Assembly (NCBI GenBank): GCA_028023455.1
Contig: JAQFVV010012402.1
Span: 12,816,292 to 12,880,291 of the forward strand
From: Epiperipatus broadwayi
Taxonomy: Eukaryota; Onychophora; Udeonychophora; Euonychophora; Peripatidae
Direction of reading: 5' to 3'
DNA: 64,000 nucleotides
Shown in pieces: positions 1-12,600 of the stretch. The stretch's first letter is position 1. Each line of letters opens with the position of its first letter. A model generated the notes under the pieces. The model was not told the origin of the DNA, ran no database searches, and saw only the letters and a program-made list of their open reading frames with translations. The position numbers were made by a program, and so were the translations under genes.

Positions 1-20
1 AAAAATGTATACTACCAGTT

Positions 21-387
21 CTATTCTTTGTAGGACTTCCAATGAGTCAAATTTTCTTGTTTAATGTCTATATTTTTGCATCTACCATTTCCATTTTCTT
101 TGGAACAATCTTTTTCTTGAGGTGTATAATTATTTGATGATGATGATCCTATTGAGGTTATTTGCTTTAGTGGACAATTTGGAAATCATTATATTAACTT
201 TTCTTCTCTTCCTGTCAAGCACAATTCTTTTAGTGGATGAAGTACAGCAGTTGTTTTCACGTTTATAAATTTTCTTGGGTTTAAACTCAGTTACTGGAAC
301 AATTAATTGGACTTGATGATTTAATATTTATCAGTAGATTACTCTTTTCCTGATCGCCTTCCAATGCAGGTGAATGTTTTCTTCTTT
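21..387 (-). pseudogene. Possible KIF11 C-terminal exon with two apparent frameshifts
   Basis: On the minus strand, three overlapping reading segments in successive frames look protein-like. The first follows a possible acceptor (gttttttaaatag, exon from 387) and reads RRKHSPALEGDQEKSNLL. The second contains VTEFKPKKIYKRENN and TSSTKRIVLDRKRRKVN. The third contains EKDCSKENGNGRCKN and ends at a TAG at 21-23. Vertebrate KIF11 also ends in a short basic tail with a KDKENRG-like motif. The acceptor phase would fit exon J, but the TTPQ box is not present at the join. It could be a real last exon with assembly indels, a decayed exon, or chance open frame in A-rich sequence. No frameshift is corrected here. 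Confidence 0.3.
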
Positions 388-1613
388 CTATTTAAAAAAA
401 CATCTTATTTCTCTCAGTCAGTAAGAAGGTGTAGAATATTATTTTTCAGACAAGACATCTTTTCTTTCCTATATGATGTGCTGGCTGGATGGTCTATCAA
501 CAGACGGACAAAAATTTTTTTTTTCCTAGCCCGCTATCCTTATATTTTCAACATTCAAAACTTGATATAAAAAAAATGATTTAAAAAAAAAAAAAAAAGG
601 TTACCTAGCAGAATTAAAAATGTTTTTCTGCTTTAGTTTCAATATTTTTAAAAGTCTTTATAACAACAATATCAACTGATTTTCCAGACTGCTTTTATAT
701 CCGATTTTTTTCTATTTTTGGACCACCTCTTTTAATTAGATTTATAACTTATTTTCAACCAAATCGTTTTTTAGTTAGATACTACTAAAAATCTCACTAT
801 CCTGATTTTTAGACAAACTTTTTTGATGGAAAAAAATAGTCTTAATCCTTTTTTTTACACCTATGTAACATCTCAAATTTGAGCTTCTTTCTTTTGATCT
901 TAAGATGAGACATTTTTAAAATTAGACTCCTCACATCGTCTCTAAGTTTTAACAGAAAAACAACCCTTATAATACAAAATTGATGATTAAAAAAAAAATA
1001 ATTTAACAGATTTTCTTCTTTTTCTTTCAATATTTAATAAATAAAAATGTAGTTTATGTATGCAATGTACACACACACTCATTCAAATTATTTATAAACT
1101 GACATTAAAATAATCTAACTGCTAGCTGAGTAATTATAACCCTAATATTTAAAATTAAATCCTTAGCTTTTAAATCCATATTACAATTATAGAAAAGCAA
1201 AAATAGAAGTATGAATAAGATATTAGAATCGATCAAGTATAGGTTAGTTTTAAAGAAAGTTAATATGTGTAATTTAAAAGTGACTAACTAAATAGCTTTT
1301 ATAACACACACTGCCTATACATATGCGTTATAACTACTTTTTTTTAACAAAAAAAAAAAAATTTAACTATTAAATGTGTGTACTACTATTTTTGAGTTTT
1401 TATCAACACACAAACAATTAAAGTATATAGCTGTGGCCCCACTCTCTTTCTGTCTTAAGCTTTTAGAACTGGATCTTGTAGGGTTTAAACTTGGGTGCCC
1501 TACAGCTTCCTTTACTATATAAAAATGTGATGATGATTTTTGTTCCACATTTTCTTTCATGCACATTACTACAAATTTAGCTAATGACTAAATTGTAATG
1601 GCACTATATATAT
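388..1613. other. AT-rich gap, no gene recognised
   Basis: Poly-A and poly-T runs and simple sequence. A 67-codon minus-strand open frame at 1363-1566 shows no recognisable motif. No convincing splice-bounded exon or transposon end was seen. Confidence 0.5.
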
Positions 1614-2640
1614 ATGATCAATAGATGGAGCTTTACCAAGTCCTCCAAACAAACGTATTTGTTTACAGAAACGTCAGAGTCAATATTCACTGTCTCTTTC
1701 ATTTTGCTCCACCCTCAAGAAGGGATAGGAGTTAGAAACTAGACCTAAATATTAACTCCAAGCGTTTATGCAAAACATTTCTATCAGTTTGCAAGCATGA
1801 ATTTTTTAGACACCTAAATGTCTTCAAACTCAGCCTATCAAACTAGATAGCTATGTGGGTCTGATATCAGTTCAGTTTCTCCACATAATCAAAGCTTCTG
1901 CAATCTATATCATTGCAAGAAAACTTTAAAAGTACATTTATGAAAAACAAAACAAGTTTTATATATGTAGAAACCTGCTATCGCTTGTATTAATGATCAA
2001 TAGATGGAGCTTTACCAAGACCTCCAAACAAGCGTATTTGTTTACATAAACGTCAAAGTCAATATTCACTGTCTCTTTCATTTTGCTCCACCCTCAAGAA
2101 GGGATAGGAGTTAGAAACTAGACCTAAATATTAACTCCAAGCGTTTATGCAAAACGTTTCTATCAGTTTGCAAGCATGAATTTTTTAGACACCTAAATGT
2201 CTTCAAACTTAGCCTATCAAACTAGATAGCTATGTGGGTCTGATATCAGTTCAGTTTCTCCACATAATCAAAGCTTCTGCAATCTATATCATTGCAAGAA
2301 AACTTTAAAGGTACATTTATGAAAAACAAAACAAGTTTTATATACGTAAAAACCTGTTATAGCTTGTATTAATGATCAATAGATGGAGCTTTACCAAGAT
2401 CTCCAAACAAGCGTATTTGTTTACATAAATGTCAGAGTCAATATTCACTGTCTCTTTCATTTTGTTCCACCCTCAAAGGGATAGGGTGGAGCAAAATGAA
2501 AGAGACAGTGAATATTGACTCTGACATTTATGTAAACAAATACGCTTGTTTGGAGGTCTTGGTAAAGCTCCATCTATTGATCACATTAATACAAGCGATA
2601 GCAGGTTTTTACGTATATAAAACTTGTTTTGTTTTTCATA
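1614..2640. repeat. 378-bp tandem repeat ending in an inverted half-unit
   Basis: The block beginning atgatcaatagatggagctt occurs near 1614, 1992 and 2370, a period of about 378 bp with only scattered differences. The third copy stops near 2480, where the sequence turns back on itself: 2482-2640 is the reverse complement of roughly 2345-2480. A transcript would form a long hairpin with its turn near 2480. The array abuts the Penelope-derived foldback at 2655. No coding potential was recognised. Confidence 0.85.
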
Positions 2641-2711
2641 TATATATATAATTATAATTGAAATAATATTTTTAACGGTTTACAAACAATTACAAACAAT
2701 CCTTAAATCCG

Positions 2712-2750
2712 CAGAAGTACTTTCGGTTACTTTCTAACCTGCCTCAACTG
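2712..2750 (-). ncRNA. Hammerhead-like three-way junction after the PLE1 stop
   Basis: On the minus strand about 38 nt after the stop: stem I CAG, then TTGAGGCA, stem II GGTTA/TAACC with a 5-nt loop, GAAA, a 2-bp stem III (AG/CT), a T, and the closing CTG of stem I. This is the topology of minimal type I hammerheads known from Penelope-like elements, but the core departs from CUGANGA. The mirror arm carries the same motif on the plus strand at 3243-3281. Activity is doubtful. Confidence 0.4.
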
Positions 2751-2787
2751 CCATTAAATTCGAAAACAAAAGCGGAAGCAAACGTCA

Positions 2788-3174
2788 TTAATTCAAATTC
2801 CACGAATCTCGTATTTTAATGTTAGAAGCTTGTCGATTTATTAAATGTGTTTTATTCCTGTTTATAAAAATTGCCTCTTTAATTTTTCTTTTACTATGGT
2901 TTCCCTCTTCATGAAGAATTTTCACATTTTCAAAATTAAATTTAAATTTATATTTACATGTTTTTTCATGATCAAAGAAAACTGAAGGAGATATTAAATC
3001 ACCATTATTTTTATTTTTTACACGCTTATATAACAATTCATGTTCCTTCAATCTTTTCTCAATACTGCAAGATTCACCTATATATGATAGCATACAATCA
3101 CAAAAAATTTGATATATGACATTACATTTTTGCTTGAATAAAACGCATTTAATAAATCGACAAGCTTCTAACAT
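2788..3174 (-). pseudogene. GIY-YIG endonuclease domain fragment of PLE1
   Basis: Penelope-like elements encode a reverse transcriptase followed by a GIY-YIG endonuclease that nicks target DNA. This 128-codon frame contains VIYQIFCDCMLSYIGES (the GIY and YIG strands), SIEKRLKEH with the conserved Arg, a KRKIKEA helix with the catalytic Glu position, and LINRQASNIKIR at the end. The first 13 or so residues (MLEACRF...) are an artefact: they come from antisense of the opposite arm, so the ATG is not a true start and the real fragment begins near 3134. It matches the ORF at 17471-18187 closely in motif order. Confidence 0.8.
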
Positions 3175-3242
3175 TAAAATAAGAGGTTCGTGGAATTTGA
3201 ATTAATGACGTTTGCTTCTGCTTTTGTTTTTGAATTTAATGG

Positions 3243-3281
3243 CAGTTGAGGCAGGTTAGAAAGTAACCGAAAGTACTTCTG
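3243..3281 (+). ncRNA. Hammerhead-like junction in the mirror arm of PLE1
   Basis: Inverted copy of the motif at 2712-2750, with the same CAG/CTG stem I, GGTTA/TAACC stem II, and GAAA. One flanking base after stem I differs. Confidence 0.4.
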
Positions 3282-3420
3282 TGGATTTAAGGATTGTTTG
3301 TAATTGTTTGTAAACCGTTAAAAATATTATTTCAATTATAATTACAATATTGTTTTTAATTAACGGACATTTTATTTATTTTATATATATATAATTAAAA
3401 TCGAAACTTAATAAAATTAC

Positions 3421-3643
3421 CTGTTGGAACATCAATTTTCAAATCTTCAGTAATAAATTTGCTAACAGTATTATGTATGTATTGCACATCATCTGAGGTC
3501 TGCTGAATATAATGCTGAACATGTTGAATGTCTTGATGCATGGAATGTTTATCTTGCAATAGGGTTTCATGAGAAATTTCATTGAATTTTGTTAATTTAT
3601 TAGTACAAACTTTAAGTGAATCACTATATTTTTCTTGTGAATT
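3421..3643 (-). CDS. KIF11: KIF11 exon J, end of stalk before the BimC box
   Basis: The acceptor is attatattttcttag and the donor is ACAG|gtaattt. The 223-nt exon has 74 codons plus one base, entering phase 0 and leaving phase 1. It opens NSQEKYSDSLKVCTNKLTKF and ends FITEDLKIDVPT plus a split Gly codon. DLK-(I/L)-D-(V/I)-PTG is the kinesin-5 signature directly before TTPQRK, and it is the main evidence for the identity of the whole gene. Confidence 0.88.
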
Positions 3644-6600
3644 CTAAGAAAATATAATAAATATAAGTTAATTTTAGATCCTAAAAACATAAAAATTAAA
3701 TAACAATAATCATTATAACGATATTTTTACTATTATTTTAATTCTTATACTAATATCTTTATATTGTTACATAAATGTGTTAAAATAAATGAAAATTTAA
3801 ATGTGTGTATTTATGCATTATATATAAAAAAAGAATGTAATCTTTACTTTGCATATATCTTATTATAAAAGAATTTTCTTAAAATACTCTCTACTTGTAA
3901 GGGATAATGTATTAATTTGATTCATGATACTTTTTAGTAGTAATATGAATAAAGTATGCTGATATATAAAAGTCTAAAATATATATATTATTTCTTTTTC
4001 TCTCTTTTCTCTGAAATTAAAAACTTATTAAGAAAGATTTAAAAAATATATTTATAATTTTATATAACTGTTGAAATAATAAAAAAACTTATTTATCAAC
4101 ATAAAGTTATTTATTTGTCATTTATACAATTTAAGTTAGTAATAGATGTGGAAACTTAATCTATACATTATAATGAAGAAATAAAATAAATTAGATTAAC
4201 TAACTATTGTTTCATAACATAAAAAGTCTGAAAATATAATAAATCAATGTGAATAGTAAAAATTATTATCTTCAAATAATAGTTAAATATTATTATATTA
4301 TGAAGATTATAAAAAATAACTTTTAAGTAATTTTAAATAAGTGGAATATGTATATCCTATGTCTAATATATAAAACCAGCAAAAGATCAGAAAACTACAT
4401 ATGGAACATTTCAATTATTAATTAGTAATGAATTTAAATAACATTTGACTTTAGAAAAAGCAAATAAGTAAAATGATAATATAATTTACATAAATGTAAA
4501 TGATCAAGAAATTTTTATTAGCAGTATCAAGCTGTCATTCTAAAGAAAAAGTAATCAATCCTCCACACATGTGCCATACTTTAATACTCAATTAACAATA
4601 TTAAATATGAAGAGACTCTCAATCCAAGTCACAAGACTTTGAAAAGATAAGAAGTCTTAAACTTGTGACCTGGATTGAAAGTTTACTTGTATTTAACATT
4701 ATTAATTGAATATTATAGTATGGCGCATGAATGGAGATTTGATTACCTTCTCTTTAGAATTAGTTTAACACTGTGCTGGTAAAAATTTCTTAATTAATTT
4801 ACATTAAGTATAACATCTAATATTAACACATAGTGAATTTCAAAATTTTTCAGGTGTTAATAGGATATAAAAAAGAAATGTAAGTAAAGTGAATAATTTA
4901 ATAAATATTCACACTCTCTTTCCAAAATGCTTAAGATTTGCCTATATAATTGCATTTAGATACGAAGATAAGATGGCCATTCTTATCTTTTCAGTCTTTA
5001 TCTTGTGATTTGGATCAAGAATTTATTCATATTTAAAATCATTAATTGAATATTATAATATGTTGCATGTGTGAAGGCTTTATTATATTTTCTTTAGAAT
5101 TACAGCTTGACACTGTGCTAATAAAAATTTATTTACATTATGTATAACATTTAATATTAACATGTAGTAAATTTCAATATTTTGCAGGTATTAATAGGAT
5201 ATAAAAAAGAAATGTAAATAAAGTGAATAATTTAATATATATTCATGCTCTCTTTCCAAGATGCTTAAGATTTGACTATATAATTGCTATTTATGTACGA
5301 TGATCGACAGTCGTTCTTATCTTTTCAAATTCTTTTATCTTATGACTTGGATAGAGTTTACCCATATTTAACATTGTTAAATGAATATTATAGTACAGCG
5401 CATGTGTAGAAGTTTGATTACTTTCTTTTTAGAATTTATATAAATCTATATATTGACATAATAAGATATATTTTAGAATGTATACATACAATAGTTTTAT
5501 CAGCTCTAATCGATATAATTTTTTTTATTCAAAGAAATATAAATTCTTAATTAAATTTTAATTCAAAAACAAAACATATATGTGAAAACACTTAATGATT
5601 AAAAAATAGGTATAGTTTATATATATATTGTAACGAGCACAGACGTTCGTTACATTGTTTTTTTTTATATTTATTAAACATGAAAGTAAATTATAAAGTT
5701 CGCATTTAAAAATTTTCTTTAAGAATTAAAAATTGAAATTAAATATCATCTTAAACTCGTATATATTAAATCGCACAGATAATGAAAAATTATTAAAATA
5801 AAACTTTATTAAAGAAAAAGTATTTTAAAACTAAATTTTAAAAAGATTTGGAGATAAAATTATATCTTTAAATATATCTTTGATTTGGAAAACAGGTTAA
5901 TTAATCAGAAATGGAAATGATAAATTTAATTAGTCAAATGTAAACCAGCCTTGGGCATCTAAATGTAAAAACATCGGTCAGGTAGGAAAACAATAGAAAC
6001 AAATAGCCAATGAAAGAAATCCATCGGGAAATCGGACCTCAGCGAAAGGATCATCGCATCGATGACATAATGCCAAGTCAATCCTTCGAATATGTATAAA
6101 AGGAAAATTTGGAAGTGACTGGAAATTGATTATTACGATGTGACTATATGTAGTAGTACGGAGTTGGAGGTGAAGGAATTGACAGACGCACTGTCAATTC
6201 TTTCAGCTGTTAAAGAAAGGAGAAATGAACTATCGTTTCCTACAGTGAGGACCAATTAAACTAAAAAAACCTCCGAATAAATAAATAAAACAACGGCTAA
6301 ATGGATACCAATCTTAGGACGGCGTGGGAATTCACGTTCATGGCAAGCAACGGATAAAGATGAACTGTTTTAAACCGTAAGAACTTTATAAATAATGAAC
6401 ATTAAATTAAAATTTTCTATAATTAAATGATTGCAGTATGATCCTATCTGACCAAACTAAATTCGTTATTAATAGTGTTATTTGATGTATTGTTATTTAT
6501 TTATTTAAAATCATTTCCATTTATTTAACTTTGTTCTTTAAGTTTATTTATGATTTCTGTTTTCCGATAAATTAAAATATATCAATGTTAAACTTAAGTC

Positions 6601-9600
6601 GGGCGTGAATGGCTGTATAGATTTGTAAAGTTATATTAGGGGAGGGTAATCTTAGGTTATTTGTGTCGTTGTTAGATTGGGTCAATGGATTGGATATATT
6701 GATGTAGTTAGTAGATGTAGTCGGAGATTCGCTACTGGCAGAATCGCTTCATACGCCGCACTCTCCCGTTTTGCCTATGGAAAGAATTATAAGACGCAGA
6801 GCGCAGTTCCTTTCTATGGAGTTTTTTTTTTTATTGTTCTTCTCGTTGGATAGAAGTAATATTCCTATCTAATGAAAGTCAATATCTTCTCTTAATCTTT
6901 TTGGTGCTGCCGTATTCCGTATTACATTGAATACATCGATGTATCAGATGAATTGATGCCAGTTTGACTGCGAATTTTAGCCTAAGGTTAAATAGGGATA
7001 GAATATTTTATTTTCAAATGCAAATCTATGTGGTCTATTCATACTTGACCCTAAATAAAAATGCATTAAATTTAAGTTGTTTATAGACGCTTGCATGGAT
7101 TGGTTATCGGTTAAGTATGTTTTGGGTTTTCATATTGGATCAAAATATATAGACATTCGATAAATAATGATACCTTACGGTGAGTATCTAAAATGTATTT
7201 ATTCGGATGTCTTTTAAGTTATTGGTGACAATGCAAGTATCTTATGGTGAATACTATTGGGTTACATATAAATTTCCCTCCGCAATTGTCAGTAATCAAT
7301 AATTTTGTATTTTGATCGTTTATGTTTCTTTTGAAATGTTTTTGACCGTGAAATCTATGTAACCGATCTATAGCAACATATTAAAACAAGCTTTTATAAT
7401 CCCATCTGTGCGAACTTAATTAAAATGTAAACTTATAATATAATAGAAATTAAAATGTAAATTAAAATCTAAGGTAAAGTTAAAAATAATGTTAAATGTT
7501 AAAATGTAACACTAATTTAAAATAATTTTAAATCTTATATATATATGTGCATAAATAAATGTTTGTATGTTAATTACTGGTAGTGGCTTATTTTATTCCT
7601 CTTATATATATATTCTTATATTATTTTTTAAATCTCTGCTATTCCACTGAGCTAGTGACATGGGCTAACGACCGGATGCAAAAAAAAAAAAATTTTTTTT
7701 TTTTTACTTACGTATCTGCCTACTCTATAAATTTTTCTAGGTTCAAATGCCTAGATGGCACCCTGTAGTGCAGTTTACGGTAAGTCTTATTCTCCGGATC
7801 GTTACAATATATATATATATTAAAAGCATGAGGATACATCAATATATATGGGAAGGAGGATCAGATGAATATGAACTTATATTTCATAATGCAGTAGACT
7901 ATTTAAATATTTAAAACTACTTCAGATTTATATTGAAATAAAATATGTTATATATAATACAATTTATTTTTAATCAGAAGGGAATTATACCCTATATGTA
8001 TGCGCTGTAATATTGTTTTAATATCTCAACAGTGTTTTGTTGAGTACAAAGGATTACTTTCAAACCAAAGCACAAGACAGACACTTTGAAAACGAGAATC
8101 TTACCTTTGTATCTAAATTCACTTATTTAGGCAATCTAAAGACATCTTGGAATGAGAGCGTTACAGTCTTCCCATTTAATCACTTTACATCCGTTAACTT
8201 TATTCCATCCATTAACAATCATGAAATCTTTCAATCTACTTGTGCTTTGGTTTGAGAGTATCTATACTCAACAAAATGTTGAGTTATTAAAACAAGTTTT
8301 CCAGCACATGTGTAAAGGGTGCAAGTCCCTTCTGATTAAAAACTACATAGGAATAATGCACTAGTAAATTAAATAGAGTTAAATACAATTTACTGTAAGT
8401 TGACAATAAATATATGGTATTTTTTTTTCTTTTCTGCATTTAAGAGAGTACGTTAATAATAAGTATCTCTCACTTTGCTAGATGCTGCTATCATGATCTG
8501 TTAAAATAGTTTCACTGGAATCACTTTACTTTTGATTTTTATCTATATCAATCTATAGTTGAGTAAACGTTTTCCTCTATAGTCAAATAATCTTAGTATT
8601 CAATTAACAAAATTATATATATGTTTATTATGAAATATCTATCTATGCCTTGCATAAAAAAATATTAACAATATATATTGAAAAATATGATTGTATATAG
8701 TAAGAATGACAAGATAAAGAATAACATCCATATAATATATTTTCATTCTGTATAAAACACCTGTCTTACAGCTTAGAGTATGTGTTAAATGAAAGAATTT
8801 TTCATCTACTACATATGGCTTTACCACATCATGATTAAAGTACTAATTTTGAATATTTCATTTAGAATAATTTATATAGAGATTAGAATTGCAATATTAT
8901 TAATATAAACATAATTTACTTATATTTATTTCTAATGTATGTTTATTTAATATTAAAGATATTAATGAGAATTTGAGTATAAATTAATATTTTAACAGTT
9001 TAATAAAGAAATAAATTATATTGAAAGTTATATTTATTTAATCTTTATATCTCATTTCTCCCAAGTTAATCATAGGCATATGTATAAAAAAAATATCATA
9101 CAGACTTTCATGGATTTACATAGCATTAAATATATAGTCCCATAAGATAACTAATCTAGGTATAAGAAGCTTGTTGTCCAATAATAGATTTCCAAAAATC
9201 ATTATTAAATAGCCAGCCTAGAAAAAGTAATATACACATGATCACTATCTCTACTGTATAGAGAGTTTTGCCTGTTTAAGAAGTAATATATTAAAAATAA
9301 ATTCTTATTTTCCGAAAGTTTTAATAACTGTAAATCAATTCTTTTAAAAATTTATTATTTCCATTATAGTATATATAAATAATTAAACTCTATTTAACAA
9401 CAAAATAACTTTTTATTATAATCAAAAATATGTTACCTGTATATTGAGATAAAGATCTTCTAAATGTTTTTGTTGTTTATCCATTTCCGTATTATTACTT
9501 TCTTCTTGTTGAGAGTTAAAGTTTTGACAAAACTAAAATACATATATATAAATAAGCATTTATTTTTATAGCGTCTGTATACAATTTGTAATTACATTCA

Positions 9601-12600
9601 TATCGGCCTTTCAAGCCAATTGTGCAAATGCTTTGCAGGAATAAAAAGAATCCCTCTTATTCCTACGACTCAGATTTGCTCATATATAAATATTTGAGTC
9701 ATAGGAATAAGAGGGATTCTTTTTATTCCTGCATAAATTCTATATCTTGTATTGGTCAGAGGGTATTCATTTATTATTTAACACTCGCAAAGCGTTTGCA
9801 CAATTGGCTTGAAAGGCTGATATGAATGTAAAATACACATAAAGATTTTAAAAATATATATCTCCATAAATATTAAATTAGTTAATTAAATATAAAAATA
9901 ATTTTAATATTATTTTATAATGTTTATAAAATGTTTTAGAAATTTTTAGAAGCAATTGGGAAAGCAAATATAATATTTCATCATTCAGAATAGACAATAA
10001 TTCTTGAAATATAAACCCAAAAGAAGAATTAATGCATGAACTGATATAATTATGAATAAATCAGAAAGATAAAAAGTCTACTACTCAAATGAAAAGAAGA
10101 ACTAAAAATTTTAAATCTCTATGGAATTGATGGTTGTGGGGTTAAAATAAATGGAATATGAGAATAAATTATTGTGGTGATAAAAACAGATGAAATGGAA
10201 TATTGAACTAGAAGTAAGAAGAGAGAATTTGAAAGAGAAAAATTAATAAACTGCTTGGAAGTAATGATTATATAATTTAAAAATTACAAAAGAATTACTA
10301 TATAAAATGCTGCAAGTGATAGAATTTCATTTGAATTATGTATTAATTTGAAATAGATTTAATATTAAAAGTCATATTTTAAAGCTGTCATATAATCAGA
10401 TTGCAATTTAGTAACAATAAAATTGAAGTTATACTTGAAAGATAAAATAAGTTCTGAGCAAAGATAAAAATAAATCATTAATAAATTAGAGCATTAGAAA
10501 AATTAATTTGCTCGACTAAATAATTTATTGAAGATATTTAATAAAAAATATTTTTAATAAATCTGACTTAATAGAAGTGAAAATGGTCAGTGTTTAAAAA
10601 TTAGAATGCAAGTGCTATCATCAAGAACTGGATAACATTTAAATGAAGACAACTGTGAGGAGAATCAATGTTAATACAAAAGATATTCACTAAAATATCT
10701 AATTGTGTTTAAATAACTTCAAAGATATCTAGATATCCATTTAAAAAGTACAGACAAAATATTGCATGTAGTTTATAAAGATGATTTGGCAATTGTGGTA
10801 AAAGTTTTGGAAATATTTAAGGTACCTGCCTAAGTTTCTCTAAATGATTAAATCCATAAAAGAATTTTAAAAAAACAGAAGAATACTGAGAATGATTAGA
10901 GTGCATTTTGAATATAGACTATTTTCAATAGTCTGGATAATATAATTTAAACTAGTTAAGCATAGGGAGCACATATTCAAAAAAATCTTTATGAAGAATA
11001 TCAACCAACATAAGAAGCTTTGGTAATAGTGAGGCAAGAAGTAACAGTTTAGTATGATATAAAAAGAAAATACACTGGAAGAAAGAGATAACTATAATCA
11101 TTATATTCCTAAAGTAGAGATATACAAAAGATGTGGCTTAAAGTGTTCACCTTTTCTTACTAAATTACAAAAATTTTATTGTAGTGAAAATGAATAATTT
11201 ATTGAAAATACTTTTTACAAATCCTTTTTTGGTATGGTGAATAATAAATTTATATTTTTTACAAGAGCTAATTCCACTTAGCATACAATAATAAGATAGC
11301 ATTGTATTTCAATTTTCTAAAGTAATACTTGCAAAATTAGAAATCATGTCTGGATTTTGATTGTTGACCTAAGATGAAGAGTTCATATCCATTAATAAAA
11401 ATAGACAACACTGATTTATTACACTGTCATAACAGTATAATTAATCAAACGCTTTTGTACCAGATACTATTATACATTATATGTATATATGCTAATCTTT
11501 TTAATACTATATAAATAATGTATATTTTTCCTCCTCTTATTGTTTTTCTAAAATAATTCCTAGTATAGTTGATTAATTATACAATAGCTGTGACCATAGC
11601 TTACTGATTGTTCAGTTAGCCTGTAATAAAAACACATATATACCTATATACAACCAATTACACATATTTATTTATCAAAAATTCATTAACTTTTCAACTT
11701 ATAACTTCATATATACATTTAAAAATAAAAAAAATTAAGAACTAAAAAAATTATTACCTGAATATGATTATTTGAGAATCCTGAAACAGTTTCAGAGATT
11801 TCAAGGTTAACTTTTTCCATCAAATTACCCTGATATAAAGCCTATTTTAAAAAAAAAAAAAAGTAATTTTGTAAATGTGTGTATGTATATATATCTAAAT
11901 ATCCATTATAGATTAATTATTGTAGTAATAATAAAGCATTAACAATAATAATAAATATTAATAAAAATCATTACAAACACAATTATTTTCAGTTATTTGA
12001 ATAGCCATTTTCAATAGGAAACCTTTTCAATTTGGTGAAAGGTTTTATTAATATATATATATATTCTAAACATATGTCTTGGCTCAAAGATAGTAGGTTT
12101 GATCCAGTGGATAAATGTGTAAAATTTTAAATTTTAATTGGTAATAATTTGTTAAGATATTGAACATCAATGTGTAGAGACTAGTTATAGAGTGAAATGC
12201 TTGTGGATTATAATTTTCCCACTAAGCAAAAGCTCATTAAGAAATATCTTAAGAAGTGATGATGATCTTGACTGTTTGTGAGACACTGGAAAGTCTGATA
12301 GAGTGGTTATAAATCCCATAAACATTTTATCACATGTTCCAGTGGCAGCTATTTCAAATGTTGTTTTAATAGTATTAAAATATTATTGGGAAGCATAAAA
12401 ATATTTAACACTTTATTTTATTGGTAGTGTTAAACAATAATTAAAAAAAATAAACAGCAAAATCAATTTATAAGTCTTCTAAATTTTTTTTTTATAAACA
12501 ATCTTTAAATATACTATATTTTAATGTAAATTGAAATGCATCAGTCTAGATGATTCTCACTAGAGGGATAAAACTTAATTTATTCACATTTTACAGTGAT

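Larger units (their letters stand above)
2655..3345. mobile_element. Penelope-like element 3' end in inverted duplication (PLE1)
   Basis: Two arms of about 200 bp, 2655-2858 and 3134-3345, are reverse complements with few mismatches. Each carries the last codons of a GIY-YIG ORF (LINRQASNIKIR), its stop and the 3' untranslated part. The unique centre holds the rest of the GIY-YIG domain on the minus strand. Penelope-like elements often occur as partial, inverted or tandem copies, so this fits the family. 5'-truncated; no reverse transcriptase is left. Confidence 0.85.

Noticed and set aside
1363-1566. 67-codon minus-strand ORF as a gene
   Set aside because: No recognisable domain, no splice context, and A/T-driven open frame length.
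2788-3174. The ATG at 3174 as the true start of a small GIY-YIG gene
   Set aside because: The first residues are antisense of the inverted arm; the fragment is truncated at the duplication joint.
8037-8255. ORF with FTYLGNL as a LINE fragment
   Set aside because: Only a seven-residue resemblance and no neighbouring reverse transcriptase motifs.
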